Shown in pieces: positions 37,999-46,881 of a DNA stretch of 64,000 nt. A program made the translations under genes and the position numbers. This DNA comes from Psychrobacter sp. MF31 (GTDB lineage: Bacteria; Pseudomonadota; Gammaproteobacteria; Pseudomonadales; Moraxellaceae): positions 178,333-242,332 of the forward strand of contig NZ_JABBDX010000005.1 of NCBI RefSeq assembly GCF_012847335.1. Direction: 5' to 3'. The notes below the pieces were generated by a model. The model was not told the origin of the DNA. It searched no databases and saw only the letters and a list, made by a program, of their open reading frames with translations. The first letter of the stretch is position 1, and every line of letters begins with the position of its first letter.

Positions 37999-38127
37999 CT
38001 TTGTGATTCTTATGAAATGATAGAAAGGACTACTCTTAAAAAGAAAAACAGCACGAGTTTTTCCTTTTATAGCAGCAAATTTTTTACTGTTGATTTACCA
38101 ACAAAATATTATTTTAAATAATAAATA

Positions 38128-38149
38128 AAAATGATAATAATTAGCATTT
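38128..38149 (-). promoter_or_regulatory. Fur-box-like site upstream of the PepSY membrane gene
   Basis: AATGATAATAATTAGCATT has the ATGATAAT-n-ATT core expected for Fur, about 130 nt before the PepSY start, consistent with iron repression of the gene. Confidence 0.55.
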
Positions 38150-38264
38150 AAAATTTGCGCCATCATAACGACCTTCGAATCATTTGGCAATATTTACACC
38201 AAATATTTTTTAATACGAAACCATAAACAGATCGGATAATGAAGAAAAATAAGAAAGGAAGCTT

Positions 38265-38330
38265 ATGGTAAAAATAGGACAAATAGCCAATAACGCTTTG
38301 AAACTACGAAGCTTTAAGCATAAATTTTGA
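38265..38330 (+). CDS. Possible 21-residue peptide ORF
   Basis: A 21-codon ORF (MVKIGQIANNALKLRSFKHK plus F) preceded by GAAAGGAAGC, a strong ribosome binding site 6-7 nt from the ATG. The peptide is basic and could form an amphipathic helix. It stands alone in an AT-rich gap with no recognised relatives, so coding status is only tentative. Confidence 0.25.
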   Translation: MVKIGQIANNALKLRSFKHKF

Positions 38331-38498
38331 GTAATAATTTATAAAGTAAAGTGTTACGACTGGGGCAGATTATTGATTGGCAGGATAACAAAAAAATTTG
38401 ATTAGACAGGAAAAACTGCAAACCTAAGGTAGGCTTAACTATAGGAATGGTTCTTTTTTATTGGAAGGATGGATAAACAATAATTGCGTAAATTAACG

Positions 38499-39152
38499 CT
38501 AATCCAACCCGCAACCTTTTAGGATAAACGGAATCAAAAACGCTTCAGCTCGCGACTCATCGGATTTATCATAGGACTGTTTTCCAAGTAGCCCCACCAC
38601 TTCCGTTTCAAACTCAGCGTAGCGCTGAGTGGTCGCCCAAATCAAAATAAGCAATTGCAGCGGATCGTCAATGCCAATTTTGCCTTGATCATACCACGAC
38701 TTCATCACGTAAGTTTTATCAAGCGCCCAAGCTTTCATGGTTGATGACATAAAATCGTGAAGGTGAGGCGCGCCGCCGATCACTTCGATGGCAAACAGCT
38801 TATGACGGTTGGGATGAGCAAACGCTTGCTTTAATTTGGTTCGAACAAACTTTTCAATCACCGTTTTAGGATCGCTATCCACCGTCATTGTGACTAGCCC
38901 GTCATTCCATTCTTCAATGATTGACCTTAAGACCGCTTTATATAAATTTTTTTTGTTCTTAAAATAGTAATGAATATTGGCTTTGGGCAGCCCCGCCCGA
39001 TCCGCAATCCCTTGCATGGTCGCCCCGCGATAGCTTTGCAGCACAAACTCTTCTTCAGCGGCGCTTAAAATTAAGGCTTGGTTATGAGCGCGAATGTCTT
39101 GTTGGCTTCGAGAAGTGGTTTGGGAAAGGCTTTTTGAGGTTTTTTGAATCAT
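38499..39152 (-). CDS. rutR: TetR-family regulator, RutR-like
   Basis: Transcription factor of 217 residues with an N-terminal TetR HTH (GATMQGIADRAGLPKANIHYYFKNKKNLYKAVL) and a YcdC-type C-terminal domain (FAIEVIGGAPHLHDFM). E. coli RutR (212 residues) senses uracil and thymine and controls pyrimidine and purine breakdown genes. Here it is divergent from purine-catabolism genes, and the intervening region holds a site close to the RutR consensus. The effector in this organism is inferred, not shown. Confidence 0.8.
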   Translation of the reverse strand: MIQKTSKSLSQTTSRSQQDIRAHNQALILSAAEEEFVLQSYRGATMQGIADRAGLPKANIHYYFKNKKNLYKAVLRSIIEEWNDGLVTMTVDSDPKTVIEKFVRTKLKQAFAHPNRHKLFAIEVIGGAPHLHDFMSSTMKAWALDKTYVMKSWYDQGKIGIDDPLQLLILIWATTQRYAEFETEVVGLLGKQSYDKSDESRAEAFLIPFILKGCGLD

Positions 39153-39263
39153 AACAATCAGTTGCGATAAGTGGAAAAGATCAGCTTTATCTCAAAAAAA
39201 CTTTAAATAGTGAAATTATTTTAGAATAAAGCAAGACAATTAAAAATATTTTTTATAAAATAG

Positions 39264-39279
39264 TTGACCAAATAGTCAG
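39264..39279. promoter_or_regulatory. RutR-type operator between rutR and uraD
   Basis: TTGACCA-AA-TAGTCAG matches the known RutR palindrome TTGACCA-nn-TGGTCAA at 12 of 14 specified positions. It lies in the divergent region, 137 nt before uraD and 112 nt before rutR, suitable for control of both. Confidence 0.65.
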
Positions 39280-39400
39280 GTTTTAGCAGAATAGACAATA
39301 TAAACCAATTTGGTTGGAATTCATATCATTTTAACAATACAAGATTGTGAAATGATTTTAGCTCAATTATGAGCGGTGGTTAAAAGAAAAGGATGTCATT

Positions 39401-39922
39401 ATGAGCCTCACTTTGCAACAATTTAATAATTTATCGGATTCTGAAGCAACCTCTCAGCTGCTCACCTGCTGCACCAGTGAAGCTTGGGCAAAAGCACTTG
39501 CTGAAAAAAAACCTTTTGCTGATATTGATGATATGCTCAAAGCCAGCGATGCCGCTTGGGATGAGGCAGCAAAGTCTGAAGCCAACTTGATGGAAGCTTT
39601 TGAAGGTCATCCGCAAATTGGTAATGTCGATTCTTTAAAAGAAAAATACCGCAATACTCAAGCCAGCGCAGCTCATGAGCAATCAGGCGCAAGCGAAGCA
39701 GATGACAGCGTTTTAGAAGCATTGGCTCAAGGTAATCAGGACTATTTAGACAAATTTGGCTTTATTTTTATTGTTTTTGCGACCGGCAAAAGCGCTCAGC
39801 AAATGCTTGATTTGTTGCTTGCACGATTACCAAACAGCCGCGATACTGAGCTTGCTAACGCAGGCGCTGAGCAAAACAAAATTACTCGCCTTCGTATCCA
39901 AAAGATGTTTGGATTAGCGTAA
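39401..39922 (+). CDS. uraD: 2-oxo-4-hydroxy-4-carboxy-5-ureidoimidazoline decarboxylase
   Basis: Third enzyme of urate breakdown, converting OHCU to S-allantoin. The 173-residue all-helical protein has the family motifs FEGHPQIG (catalytic His) and FGFIFIVFATGKSAQQML, and ends with the AEQNKITRLRIQKMF helix. AAGGA lies 8 nt upstream. It starts the purine block and is followed 72 nt later by uraH, which makes its substrate. Confidence 0.94.
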   Translation: MSLTLQQFNNLSDSEATSQLLTCCTSEAWAKALAEKKPFADIDDMLKASDAAWDEAAKSEANLMEAFEGHPQIGNVDSLKEKYRNTQASAAHEQSGASEADDSVLEALAQGNQDYLDKFGFIFIVFATGKSAQQMLDLLLARLPNSRDTELANAGAEQNKITRLRIQKMFGLA

Positions 39923-39994
39923 TAAGCCATTAGGATTTATCATTTTTTAATCATGATCCTTGGATCGTGAACTGACTTTTAACAAGGAAGCACT

Positions 39995-40363
39995 ATGTCA
40001 GCCACCCTATCTTCGCATATTTTAGACACTCATCTTGGAACGCCTGCCGCCAATATCGCTGTGACTCTGCACCGAGTTAGCGACAGTGGTGAAGCGACGT
40101 TACTTGCAAACGGCACCACCAACGATGATGGTCGCGTTACCCCAAATGATTGGCAATTTGATTCATCCGTTGACAGCAAAGATTGCAACTTATCAGCCGG
40201 TCGCTACACGCTAAGCTTTGATACGCAATCTTATTTTGATTCGCAAGAGTTAAAAGCGTTTTATCCACAAGTCGTTATCGATTTTGTGGTCAGCGATGAA
40301 AGCCACTACCATGTGCCTTTATTATTAAGCGCTCATGGTTACGGCACTTACCGCGGGTCGTAA
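39995..40363 (+). CDS. uraH: 5-hydroxyisourate hydrolase
   Basis: Transthyretin-like enzyme of 122 residues hydrolysing 5-hydroxyisourate to OHCU. It shows LSSHILDTHLGTPAANI at the N-terminus (catalytic His), GRVTPNDW in the middle, FYPQVVIDFVV and the C-terminal HYHVPLLLSAHGYGTYRGS signature (YRGS end). AAGGA precedes the ATG. It forms a tight pair with uraD. Confidence 0.95.
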   Translation: MSATLSSHILDTHLGTPAANIAVTLHRVSDSGEATLLANGTTNDDGRVTPNDWQFDSSVDSKDCNLSAGRYTLSFDTQSYFDSQELKAFYPQVVIDFVVSDESHYHVPLLLSAHGYGTYRGS

Positions 40364-40727
40364 TTGATTTTTGATGGTCGCTAAAGGCTTTTGATTGAGG
40401 TTATCGCTGTTTTTAACGTCTTTGGTTATAAACAGCTTTAACACTTTTAGTTAAAAGCCACCCATTTATTTCCTATGAATATTTCAACACGCTAGCTCTG
40501 GTAATTTAATCTTTGTCTTAATTCATTGTTTAACTTCAATAAATTGCTTTTGGAATTGAGGTCAACTTTTGGCAACTTATACGGATAATAAGGGGTCATC
40601 AGTCATCGTTCCAATAAGCCGGCAACTGACTGCTTGTTTCATCATATCGCCATAAATTGTGACTGTATGATGCGCTGCCGCTGTTATCACTTACCACGAC
40701 CTAGCAACACAAAAGGACACTTGCTGC
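40364..40727 (+). other. Intergenic region between uraH and puuD
   Basis: 364 nt with no supported gene. I see no clear terminator or RutR-type palindrome; it presumably holds a second promoter for puuD. Confidence 0.4.
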
Positions 40728-42062
40728 ATGGGCGCATATATTCTCGATTGGTTAAACTTATTCTTCCGCTGGTTCCACGTTATCGCTGGGGTAGCTTGGA
40801 TTGGCGCGTCATTCTATTTCGTTTGGCTCGATATGAGTTTACAAAAGCCGCCCCAATGGAAATCTGATAAAGGGATTTCAGGGGATCTTTGGGCGGTTCA
40901 CGGTGGTGGTTTCTATGAAATTGCCAAATACAAACTTGAACCTGAAGAAATGCCAAAAACGCTGCATTGGTTTAAGTGGGAAGCTTACACTACCTGGCTT
41001 ACGGGTATGTGTATGTTGTCGATTGTCTATTATGCCAACGCAACCGCTTATTTGATCGATCCAAATAAGGTCGCTTTTGGAAACAGCCTTGGGGCAATTG
41101 CGACAAGCTTACTTTTCTTATTTGGTAGCTACGCGTTATACGAAGTCATCGTTCGTAGCCGCATCGGTAAAAACGCAGTTGCTTTCAGTCTTTTGATGTT
41201 CATTTTGATGATCATTGCAAGCTGGGGCGCGTATCAGTTGTTCAGCGATCGTGCGTCATTTATCCACGTTGGTGCCTTACTTGGTACGATCATGGCAGGT
41301 AACGTATTCTTTGGGATTATGCCAGCCCAGCGCGCGCTTGTTGATTGCGTTCGCCGCGGTGTCAAACCAGACCAAAACGTTGCAAACTTAGCCTTGATGG
41401 CGCGTAACCGTTCACTAATGAACAACTACTTTACGCTACCATTGATCTTCACAATGATCAGTAACCACTACCCAATGATGTACTCGCCAAACAGCAGCTG
41501 GCTTAGCGGCTGGGTAGTGTTGGTATTTGTAGGTATCATTACCGCAACGGCTCGTCATTTCTTCAACCAAAAACACTTAGGAAAAATCAAGCCACAGTTC
41601 TTGATCGTTCCTGCAATTTTAACTTTGATTTTAATTTTCTTAATGCGTCCGGCGCCAATTGAGCCAGCTCCTGTGTCACCTATCAAATCAGCAGCCCCTG
41701 TTGCTAAAAGCACGGCTCCTGCTGCCGATAGTGCCACTACCGCTGCACCTGCTGATGGGGCTGCTGCTCCTGCCGCTGGTGATACTGCAACCGCAGAAGC
41801 AACGCCTGCTGCCGCTTCAGGTGATGATGCCATCATGGCTATCGTTCATGAGCGCTGCACCGTTTGTCACGCCGCTCAGCCAACTCAGCCAGGCTTTGCA
41901 GCTCCTCCTGCTGGTATCATTTTGCAAGAAGCTGCTGACATTAAAACGCATAAAGCAAAAATTGTTACTGCCGTTCAAAGCAGCTACATGCCGCTTGGAA
42001 ACATCACCAAAATGACGGATGAAGAGCGTCAAAAAGTGGTTGCTTACGCTTCAGGATTGTAA
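40728..42062 (+). CDS. puuD: Urate dehydrogenase PuuD with C-terminal cytochrome c domain
   Basis: Integral-membrane enzyme of 444 residues oxidising urate to 5-hydroxyisourate. The N-terminal urate oxidase domain (MGAYILDWLNLFFRWFHVIAGVAWIGASFYFVWLD) has about eight membrane segments. An Ala/Pro/Thr-rich linker (about residues 315-365) leads to a cytochrome c domain with haem motif CTVCH (377-381) and a distal Met region SSYMPLGNITKM. Electrons are thus probably passed to a respiratory cytochrome rather than to O2, avoiding H2O2. A ribosome site (AAAGGA) lies 12 nt upstream. Confidence 0.93.
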   Translation: MGAYILDWLNLFFRWFHVIAGVAWIGASFYFVWLDMSLQKPPQWKSDKGISGDLWAVHGGGFYEIAKYKLEPEEMPKTLHWFKWEAYTTWLTGMCMLSIVYYANATAYLIDPNKVAFGNSLGAIATSLLFLFGSYALYEVIVRSRIGKNAVAFSLLMFILMIIASWGAYQLFSDRASFIHVGALLGTIMAGNVFFGIMPAQRALVDCVRRGVKPDQNVANLALMARNRSLMNNYFTLPLIFTMISNHYPMMYSPNSSWLSGWVVLVFVGIITATARHFFNQKHLGKIKPQFLIVPAILTLILIFLMRPAPIEPAPVSPIKSAAPVAKSTAPAADSATTAAPADGAAAPAAGDTATAEATPAAASGDDAIMAIVHERCTVCHAAQPTQPGFAAPPAGIILQEAADIKTHKAKIVTAVQSSYMPLGNITKMTDEERQKVVAYASGL

Positions 42063-42080
42063 GTCATCGCTTAGCGTTTA

Positions 42081-42100
42081 TTAATAGCAATTGCTATTAA
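42081..42100. repeat. Perfect 20-bp palindrome after puuD
   Basis: TTAATAGCAATTGCTATTAA reads the same on both strands, 18 nt after the puuD stop codon and just before the terminator. Its purpose is unclear: operator, mRNA 3'-end structure or protein binding site. Confidence 0.7.
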
Positions 42101-42112
42101 TTGCTTGATCAA

Positions 42113-42152
42113 AAAGATAAGTGGCTGATAGATCGTCAGCCGCTTATTTTTC
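42113..42152 (+). terminator. Terminator of puuD
   Basis: ATAAG-GGCTGA pairs with TCAGCC-CTTAT around a 7-nt loop, followed by TTTTCT, about 55 nt after the stop codon. Confidence 0.8.
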
Positions 42153-42613
42153 TATAGTTAAAACCTTTCTTCTTTAAAAATTTAGTTATTAAAATCGACG
42201 ATTTTTTTCTAATTATTTGCAGATTTAGCTTGACCAAAGCGCTATATCGTCATACAGTAATTGCAATTCAAATTATAAACATTCTGGTTTTAATGATTAG
42301 TTACAACCACTGTTTTACGATTAATGATCAGCCCATGAGTTACCGCGTGATTTCCGGGTTTCCCCATATCTAACAATCCGCGATTAATGATAATTTCAAA
42401 GTTTACCTTCAGTAAATCGTTTAGATTCCAAACATTTACGCCAAATAATTCTGACTTAGCACATGGTTTGGTCAGAAATAAAATAACGGCTTTAAACTTG
42501 CTTGGATAGAAGCGTTTGGCTGCAAAATCATGGGCTCAACCCTTATTCTATCCTGCGCCATCGATCTGATTGGCAAGGTCATTGAGCCTCAAATTAACCC
42601 TCAAGGATTTGTT

Positions 42614-43597
42614 ATGACGACTCCAAAAATCACCAGTGACTTTGATCACGACGCCTATCCACGCGATCTTAAAGGCTATGCTGGCAATCCCCCAAAAGCA
42701 AATTGGCCAGGTGGCGCGAAGATTGCCGTTCAGTTTGTATTAAACATCGAAGAAGGCGCAGAAAATAGCGTATTGCACGGCGATGGTCAGTCGGAGCGCT
42801 TTTTGTCTGATGTGTTAGGAACGCCTGAATTTACCAACCGTCACCAATCCATCGAATCTGCGTTTGAATACGGCAGCCGCGTTGGGGTTTGGCGCATTTT
42901 AGATCTATTTAAAGATTACGGTCTGCCACTTACCACCTTTACTTGTGCTGCTGCTGCTGAAAAAACCCCGCACATCATCGAGCGCGTTTTAGAAGATGGT
43001 CACGAAATTGCAAGCCACGGTCTGCGCTGGATTACGTATCAATACATGTACCGTGAAGTTGAGCGTGAGCATGTTCGCCGCGCTACTGAAATATTCGAGC
43101 GCATGCTTGGCAAGCAACCTTTAGGCTGGTACACCGGTCGCGATAGTCCAAACACGCGCGAGCTTGTTGTTGAGCAAGGTGGCTATGTTTATGACTCCGA
43201 CTCTTATGCCGATGAGCTTCCTTATTGGGTCGATGTTAAAGTAGAAGATGGCAGCAGCATCGTAAGAAAGCCGCATTTGGTTATCCCCTACACGCTTGAA
43301 ACCAATGACATGCGCTTCTCATCAAGCCCTGGATTTACCAACGCTGAACCTTTTTATCAGTATTTAAAAGACAGCTTTGATACCCTTTATGAAGAAGGCG
43401 CTGACACTCCTAAAATGTTGACCATCGGTCTTCATTGCCGAATTATCGGTCGTGCTGGTCGCATTACCGCTCTTAAGAAGTTTTTACAATACATCACCAG
43501 CAAGCCTGATGTTTGGGTTTGCCGCCGCGATCAAATCGCTAAGCACTGGTATGAAAATCATCCAGCCACCAAAGAAAACACGACCAATTGGATGTAA
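42614..43597 (+). CDS. puuE: Allantoinase PuuE (polysaccharide deacetylase-like)
   Basis: Metal-independent-type allantoinase of 327 residues with a NodB-like barrel, hydrolysing S-allantoin to allantoate. The sequence DHDAYPRDLKGYAGNPPKANWPGGAKIAVQFVLNIEEGAENS is the family's N-terminal signature; GHEIASHGLRWI, GWYTGRDSPNTRELV and TIGLHCRIIGRAGRITAL follow. I use the ATG giving MTTPKITS (AAGGA 8 nt upstream), not the longer frame beginning 28 codons earlier. It continues the urate pathway after uraD. Confidence 0.93.
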   Translation: MTTPKITSDFDHDAYPRDLKGYAGNPPKANWPGGAKIAVQFVLNIEEGAENSVLHGDGQSERFLSDVLGTPEFTNRHQSIESAFEYGSRVGVWRILDLFKDYGLPLTTFTCAAAAEKTPHIIERVLEDGHEIASHGLRWITYQYMYREVEREHVRRATEIFERMLGKQPLGWYTGRDSPNTRELVVEQGGYVYDSDSYADELPYWVDVKVEDGSSIVRKPHLVIPYTLETNDMRFSSSPGFTNAEPFYQYLKDSFDTLYEEGADTPKMLTIGLHCRIIGRAGRITALKKFLQYITSKPDVWVCRRDQIAKHWYENHPATKENTTNWM

Positions 43598-43918
43598 TTT
43601 AAGGTCGGTTATTTCTTTAATTTCAAAAGTTATGCTTAATACGTGTCTTTGGGCACGTATTATCAGCCTTCGGTCTTTTATCAGATCATCAACATAGCAA
43701 ATAATCGACTTGACGGTGATCGCCGTCACCTGATAGCGGCTAATAATGATCTTAGCTTGCAACTATCAAAACCCCATCGATCATTAACTAACCATAAAGG
43801 ATTATGAGCAGCTTTTAAGCCTCACTCTTTTGAGTTTACCCCCGCTTAGCTTAAATAGTCGTTTAAGCTGAGCTTATCATTGTGGTAAATGGCTCAACGC
43901 TGCTAAAAAGGTAGAAGT
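43598..43918 (+). other. Intergenic region between puuE and allA
   Basis: 321 nt without a gene. It holds two perfect inverted repeats: AATACGTG/CACGTATT (43638-43661), which lacks a U tract, and TGACGG/CCGTCA (43711-43728). Either could be a regulatory site or an mRNA hairpin. Confidence 0.5.
43638..43661. repeat. Hairpin-forming inverted repeat after puuE
   Basis: An 8-bp perfect stem AATACGTG/CACGTATT (9 bp with the flanking T-A) with an 8-nt loop. No T run follows on either strand, so it is not a standard intrinsic terminator. Confidence 0.6.
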
Positions 43919-44452
43919 ATGAAAAATAAAATTATCGCACAACCATTAACCAAAGAAGCATTTGCGCCTTATGGCTCCGTGATCGAGCCTTACAATGAGA
44001 AGGAAGCTTGTCCTGAAAACAGCTGGGATATCAACCGCGGCTATGCTTGTCGTCATCATGCCATCTCAAAAGTTGCTTTGGATGGTGGTGAAGTTGGCTT
44101 TAGTATTTTTCGCACCAAAAAACGCGACTGCCCCATCACCCTATCTGTCATGGAATACCATCCGTTTGGCACGCAAGCGTTCTTTTCTATGAACGGTCGT
44201 GACTACCTTGTTGTGGTTGCTAAAGCTGGCGATGCACCTAAATCTGTGGATGATTTAAAAGTATTTTATGCCAAATCACATCAAGGCGTTCAGTATGATG
44301 CCAACGTTTGGCACCATCCTTTGCTAGCACTTAGCGCAGATTGTGACTTTTTAGTGGTTGATCGAATCAATGGCGAAGGCAATAACTGTATTGAACTTAA
44401 TATCGATGATTGGGAAGTTTGCGTTGATTATGAAGGCGCATCAGCCAACTAA
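43919..44452 (+). CDS. allA: Ureidoglycolate lyase
   Basis: Cytoplasmic cupin-like enzyme of 177 residues splitting ureidoglycolate to glyoxylate and urea. Family motifs are [68 protein letters not shown] and [21 protein letters not shown] lies about 8 nt upstream. The allantoicase that should make its substrate from allantoate is not present in the window. Confidence 0.93.
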   Translation: MKNKIIAQPLTKEAFAPYGSVIEPYNEKEACPENSWDINRGYACRHHAISKVALDGGEVGFSIFRTKKRDCPITLSVMEYHPFGTQAFFSMNGRDYLVVVAKAGDAPKSVDDLKVFYAKSHQGVQYDANVWHHPLLALSADCDFLVVDRINGEGNNCIELNIDDWEVCVDYEGASAN

Positions 44453-44467
44453 TGGATCATTGAGATA

Positions 44468-44503
44468 TCAAAAAGCCAGTTGAGTCATTCAGCTGGCTTT
44501 TTT
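44468..44503. terminator. Bidirectional terminator between allA and the ABC transporter
   Basis: AAAAAGCCAG pairs with CTGGCTTTTT; T and A runs lie on both sides, between convergent genes. Confidence 0.85.
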
Positions 44504-44518
44504 ATGAGGGGTTAAAAA

Positions 44519-45262
44519 TCACTGCAAAATCCGCTGTAAAAACGCGCGCGTTCTTGGATGGGTTGAGCGCTCAAACAGCTGCTCGGCGCTGCCCTCCTCA
44601 ACGACAACGCCATCTTCAATCAATACCACATGATCGGCAACGTCGCGAGCAAAGCTGATTTCGTGAGTGACCACCACCATCGTCCAACCCTCTGACGCCA
44701 ACTGCTTCATGGTTGCAAGAACGTCCTGAACCAGTTCCGGATCAAGCGCTGAGGTTGGCTCATCAAATAATAACAGCTCAGGCTCAATAGCCAGCGCCCT
44801 TGCAATACCAATGCGCTGCTGCTGACCGCCAGAGAGTTGAAACGGATACAAGTCCGCTTTATCTTTAAGTCCTACTTTGGCTAACAGCTGTAATGCTTGC
44901 TCATGGCTTTGGGCTTTGGATTTTTTTTGGGCAATCATGGGACCTAACATTAAATTTTCCGCAGCGGTTTTATGCGGAAATAAATTGTAGGACTGAAAAA
45001 CCATTCCAGATTTTCGTTGAAGCGCGATCAATGATTTTTTACTGGGATGAGCGCCAAAATCTACGGTTAAGCTGCCATCATCAAACGCAATCACCCCATT
45101 ATCGGGGATTTCAAGGGCATTTAAACAGCGTAAAAAGGTGGTTTTTCCTGATCCTGAAGGTCCCAAAATCACCACCACGCTGCCTTTTTGGATGGTTAAA
45201 TCAATCCCCTTTAATACCCTGTTGTCGCCAAATGCTTTTTGAATGTTACTAATTTGAATCAT
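44519..45262 (-). CDS. Polar amino acid ABC transporter ATPase
   Basis: Cytoplasmic ABC ATPase of 247 residues of the GlnQ/TcyN type. Walker A LGPSGSGKTT, Q-loop SGMVFQSYNLFPHKTAAENL, signature LSGGQQQR, Walker B LLLFDEPTSALD and switch VVVTHEISFA are intact. I use the ATG giving MIQISNIQ because AGGAG lies 7 nt upstream; a TTG frame adds seven residues. It is the last gene of a three-gene operon. Confidence 0.92.
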   Translation of the reverse strand: MIQISNIQKAFGDNRVLKGIDLTIQKGSVVVILGPSGSGKTTFLRCLNALEIPDNGVIAFDDGSLTVDFGAHPSKKSLIALQRKSGMVFQSYNLFPHKTAAENLMLGPMIAQKKSKAQSHEQALQLLAKVGLKDKADLYPFQLSGGQQQRIGIARALAIEPELLLFDEPTSALDPELVQDVLATMKQLASEGWTMVVVTHEISFARDVADHVVLIEDGVVVEEGSAEQLFERSTHPRTRAFLQRILQ

Positions 45263-45328
45263 TAAGGCTCCTGACAGCAGCAATATAATTTTTAAACAAA
45301 GGGTTGAGCGTAAGCTTATAAGCCAAAT

Positions 45329-46051
45329 CTATCGCGCCACATAACGATCAAGACGCATCTCAACCCGACCTTGAATAAAGGTTAAAAACAAGCAAATACA
45401 CCAATAAATCACTGCCGCTTCCGTATAAACGAGCATAAATTCATAATTGCGAGCAGTGATGATTTGCGCTTGTTTAAAAAGCTCGGTAACCAAAACCAAG
45501 GAGGCAAGCGAGGTGTCTTTTACCAAACTGATAAAGGTGTTCGACAGCGGCGGCACCGAAACGCGAAGCGCTTGCGGCAAAATGACATGGCGAAACGTTT
45601 GCAAATAGCTCAACCCAACTGTGGCGCCTGCTTCCCACTGACCTTTTGGAATCGATAAAATCGCCGCGCGAACCGTTTCTGAGGCATAAGCGCCGATATT
45701 TAGCGAAAACGCAATGGTTGCTGAGGGAAAAGGATCGAGCTTGACACCGATGCTTGGCAAACCGTAAAAAATAATAAACAGCTGAACCAGCATTGGCGTT
45801 CCGCGAATGGCAGAAACATAAATTCGCGCTAAGCGATAAATGACACGATGCCAAAGGCTGGCTCGCGGAACAATGCGAATAAGCGCCACCCCAAGCGCGA
45901 TAATCATGCCAATGGCAAAGGAGATCAGCGCTAACGGAATGGAATAATAAATCCCCGCTTTAAGCATTGGCCAAAACGAGTCAATGACGATTTGGGCACG
46001 CTCCGGCGTCATAAATGGCAGAAGCGCTAAAAGATCACTAAGCGCTGTCAT
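45329..46051 (-). CDS. Polar amino acid ABC transporter permease (HisM family)
   Basis: Inner-membrane permease of 240 residues with about five hydrophobic segments. It shows the [24 protein letters not shown] region and the EAA motif [29 protein letters not shown]. Its start overlaps the binding-protein stop by 4 nt (ATGA). Only one permease gene is present, so it probably works as a homodimer, as in TcyL/YecS-type systems. Confidence 0.92.
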   Translation of the reverse strand: MTALSDLLALLPFMTPERAQIVIDSFWPMLKAGIYYSIPLALISFAIGMIIALGVALIRIVPRASLWHRVIYRLARIYVSAIRGTPMLVQLFIIFYGLPSIGVKLDPFPSATIAFSLNIGAYASETVRAAILSIPKGQWEAGATVGLSYLQTFRHVILPQALRVSVPPLSNTFISLVKDTSLASLVLVTELFKQAQIITARNYEFMLVYTEAAVIYWCICLFLTFIQGRVEMRLDRYVAR

Positions 46052-46881
46052 TTTGGTTGCTGGCTGATATCAGCACCAAAAAACTCTTGGCTCAATTTGG
46101 TCAAAGTGCCGTCGGCTTGCAATTGACTCATTGCCTCATTGATTTTGGCAACCGCTTCATCCTCGCCTTTTCTAAGTACCAATCCTGAACCGCGAAGCTC
46201 TTCTTTTGGCGCAACAAGCTTAATCTCAAGACCACTATTAGGAACGTTTTTGAGGTAATCGAGCACCGCTAAGTTATCATTCATCGTAAAGTCAGCGCGG
46301 TCTTGTTTAACCAGCTCCACCGCTTGCGCCATACCCTCAACCGGAACGATCGTGGTTTGATAACGCTCAGCAAGCTCGCCATAGTTACTGGTAATTGACT
46401 GCGCAGAGCGAAGCCCTTTGAGCGCCTCCCATGAGCTGTAGCGATTGTCATCTTTTGGCGCAAGAACAACCGCGCCCGACCAGCTATAAGCCGTTGCTTT
46501 GTCATATTTGGCTTGGCGCTCAGGGGTGGTTAAGCTCACCTGATTTGCCACCATATCAAAGCGCTTGGCATCCAATCCTGCCAGCATGGCATCCCACTGC
46601 GTCTCTTTAAACTCGACTTTGACGCCCAGTTTGTCTGCAATCGCTCTAGTCACCTCAACATCATAGCCGGTCAATTTGCCGCTTTTATCATGATACGTAA
46701 ACGGCGGATACGTGCCCTCAGTCCCTACATTGATCGTACCGCCGCTATTGATGCGCTCAATAAGGCTGGCATCTTTTGCCGAACCGGTGGCTTTTTCAGC
46801 ATCGGCAGTTGGCGCGTTTTGGCTACAAGCGCTTAAAATTGCAGCGCTTGCGGCAAAAATAAGAAGGGATCGGCGAATCAT
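46048..46881 (-). CDS. Amino acid (cystine-like) substrate-binding lipoprotein
   Basis: Periplasmic solute-binding protein of 277 residues with lipobox ILSAC. The mature protein shows [69 protein letters not shown] and FGADISQ. These resemble the E. coli cystine-binding protein FliY/TcyJ (GLEGTYPPFSF, KWDGMLASLDSKRIDVVINQVT, WFGADV, recalled from memory). Cystine is therefore a reasonable guess, but other polar amino acids are possible. GGA lies 9 nt upstream. Confidence 0.88.
   Translation of the reverse strand: MIRRSLLIFAASAAILSACSQNAPTADAEKATGSAKDASLIERINSGGTINVGTEGTYPPFTYHDKSGKLTGYDVEVTRAIADKLGVKVEFKETQWDAMLAGLDAKRFDMVANQVSLTTPERQAKYDKATAYSWSGAVVLAPKDDNRYSSWEALKGLRSAQSITSNYGELAERYQTTIVPVEGMAQAVELVKQDRADFTMNDNLAVLDYLKNVPNSGLEIKLVAPKEELRGSGLVLRKGEDEAVAKINEAMSQLQADGTLTKLSQEFFGADISQQPK

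Larger units (their letters stand above)
37999..38498. other. AT-rich intergenic region before the PepSY gene and after rutR
   Basis: 500 nt without a confident gene. It holds a Fur-like box at 38128-38149, promoter DNA of the PepSY gene, and one very short ORF at 38265-38330. I see no strong terminator for the rutR gene. Confidence 0.5.
42063..42613 (+). other. 551-nt intergenic region between puuD and puuE
   Basis: Contains a 20-bp palindrome, a terminator, and two separated RutR-like half sites: TTGACCA at 42230-42236 and TGGTCAG at 42469-42475. The rest is AT-rich without a convincing gene. An in-frame upstream extension of puuE into this region lacks a ribosome site. Confidence 0.5.

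Noticed and set aside
43484-43762. Minus-strand ORF across the puuE end
   Set aside because: Overlaps a well-supported enzyme gene and has no recognisable features.
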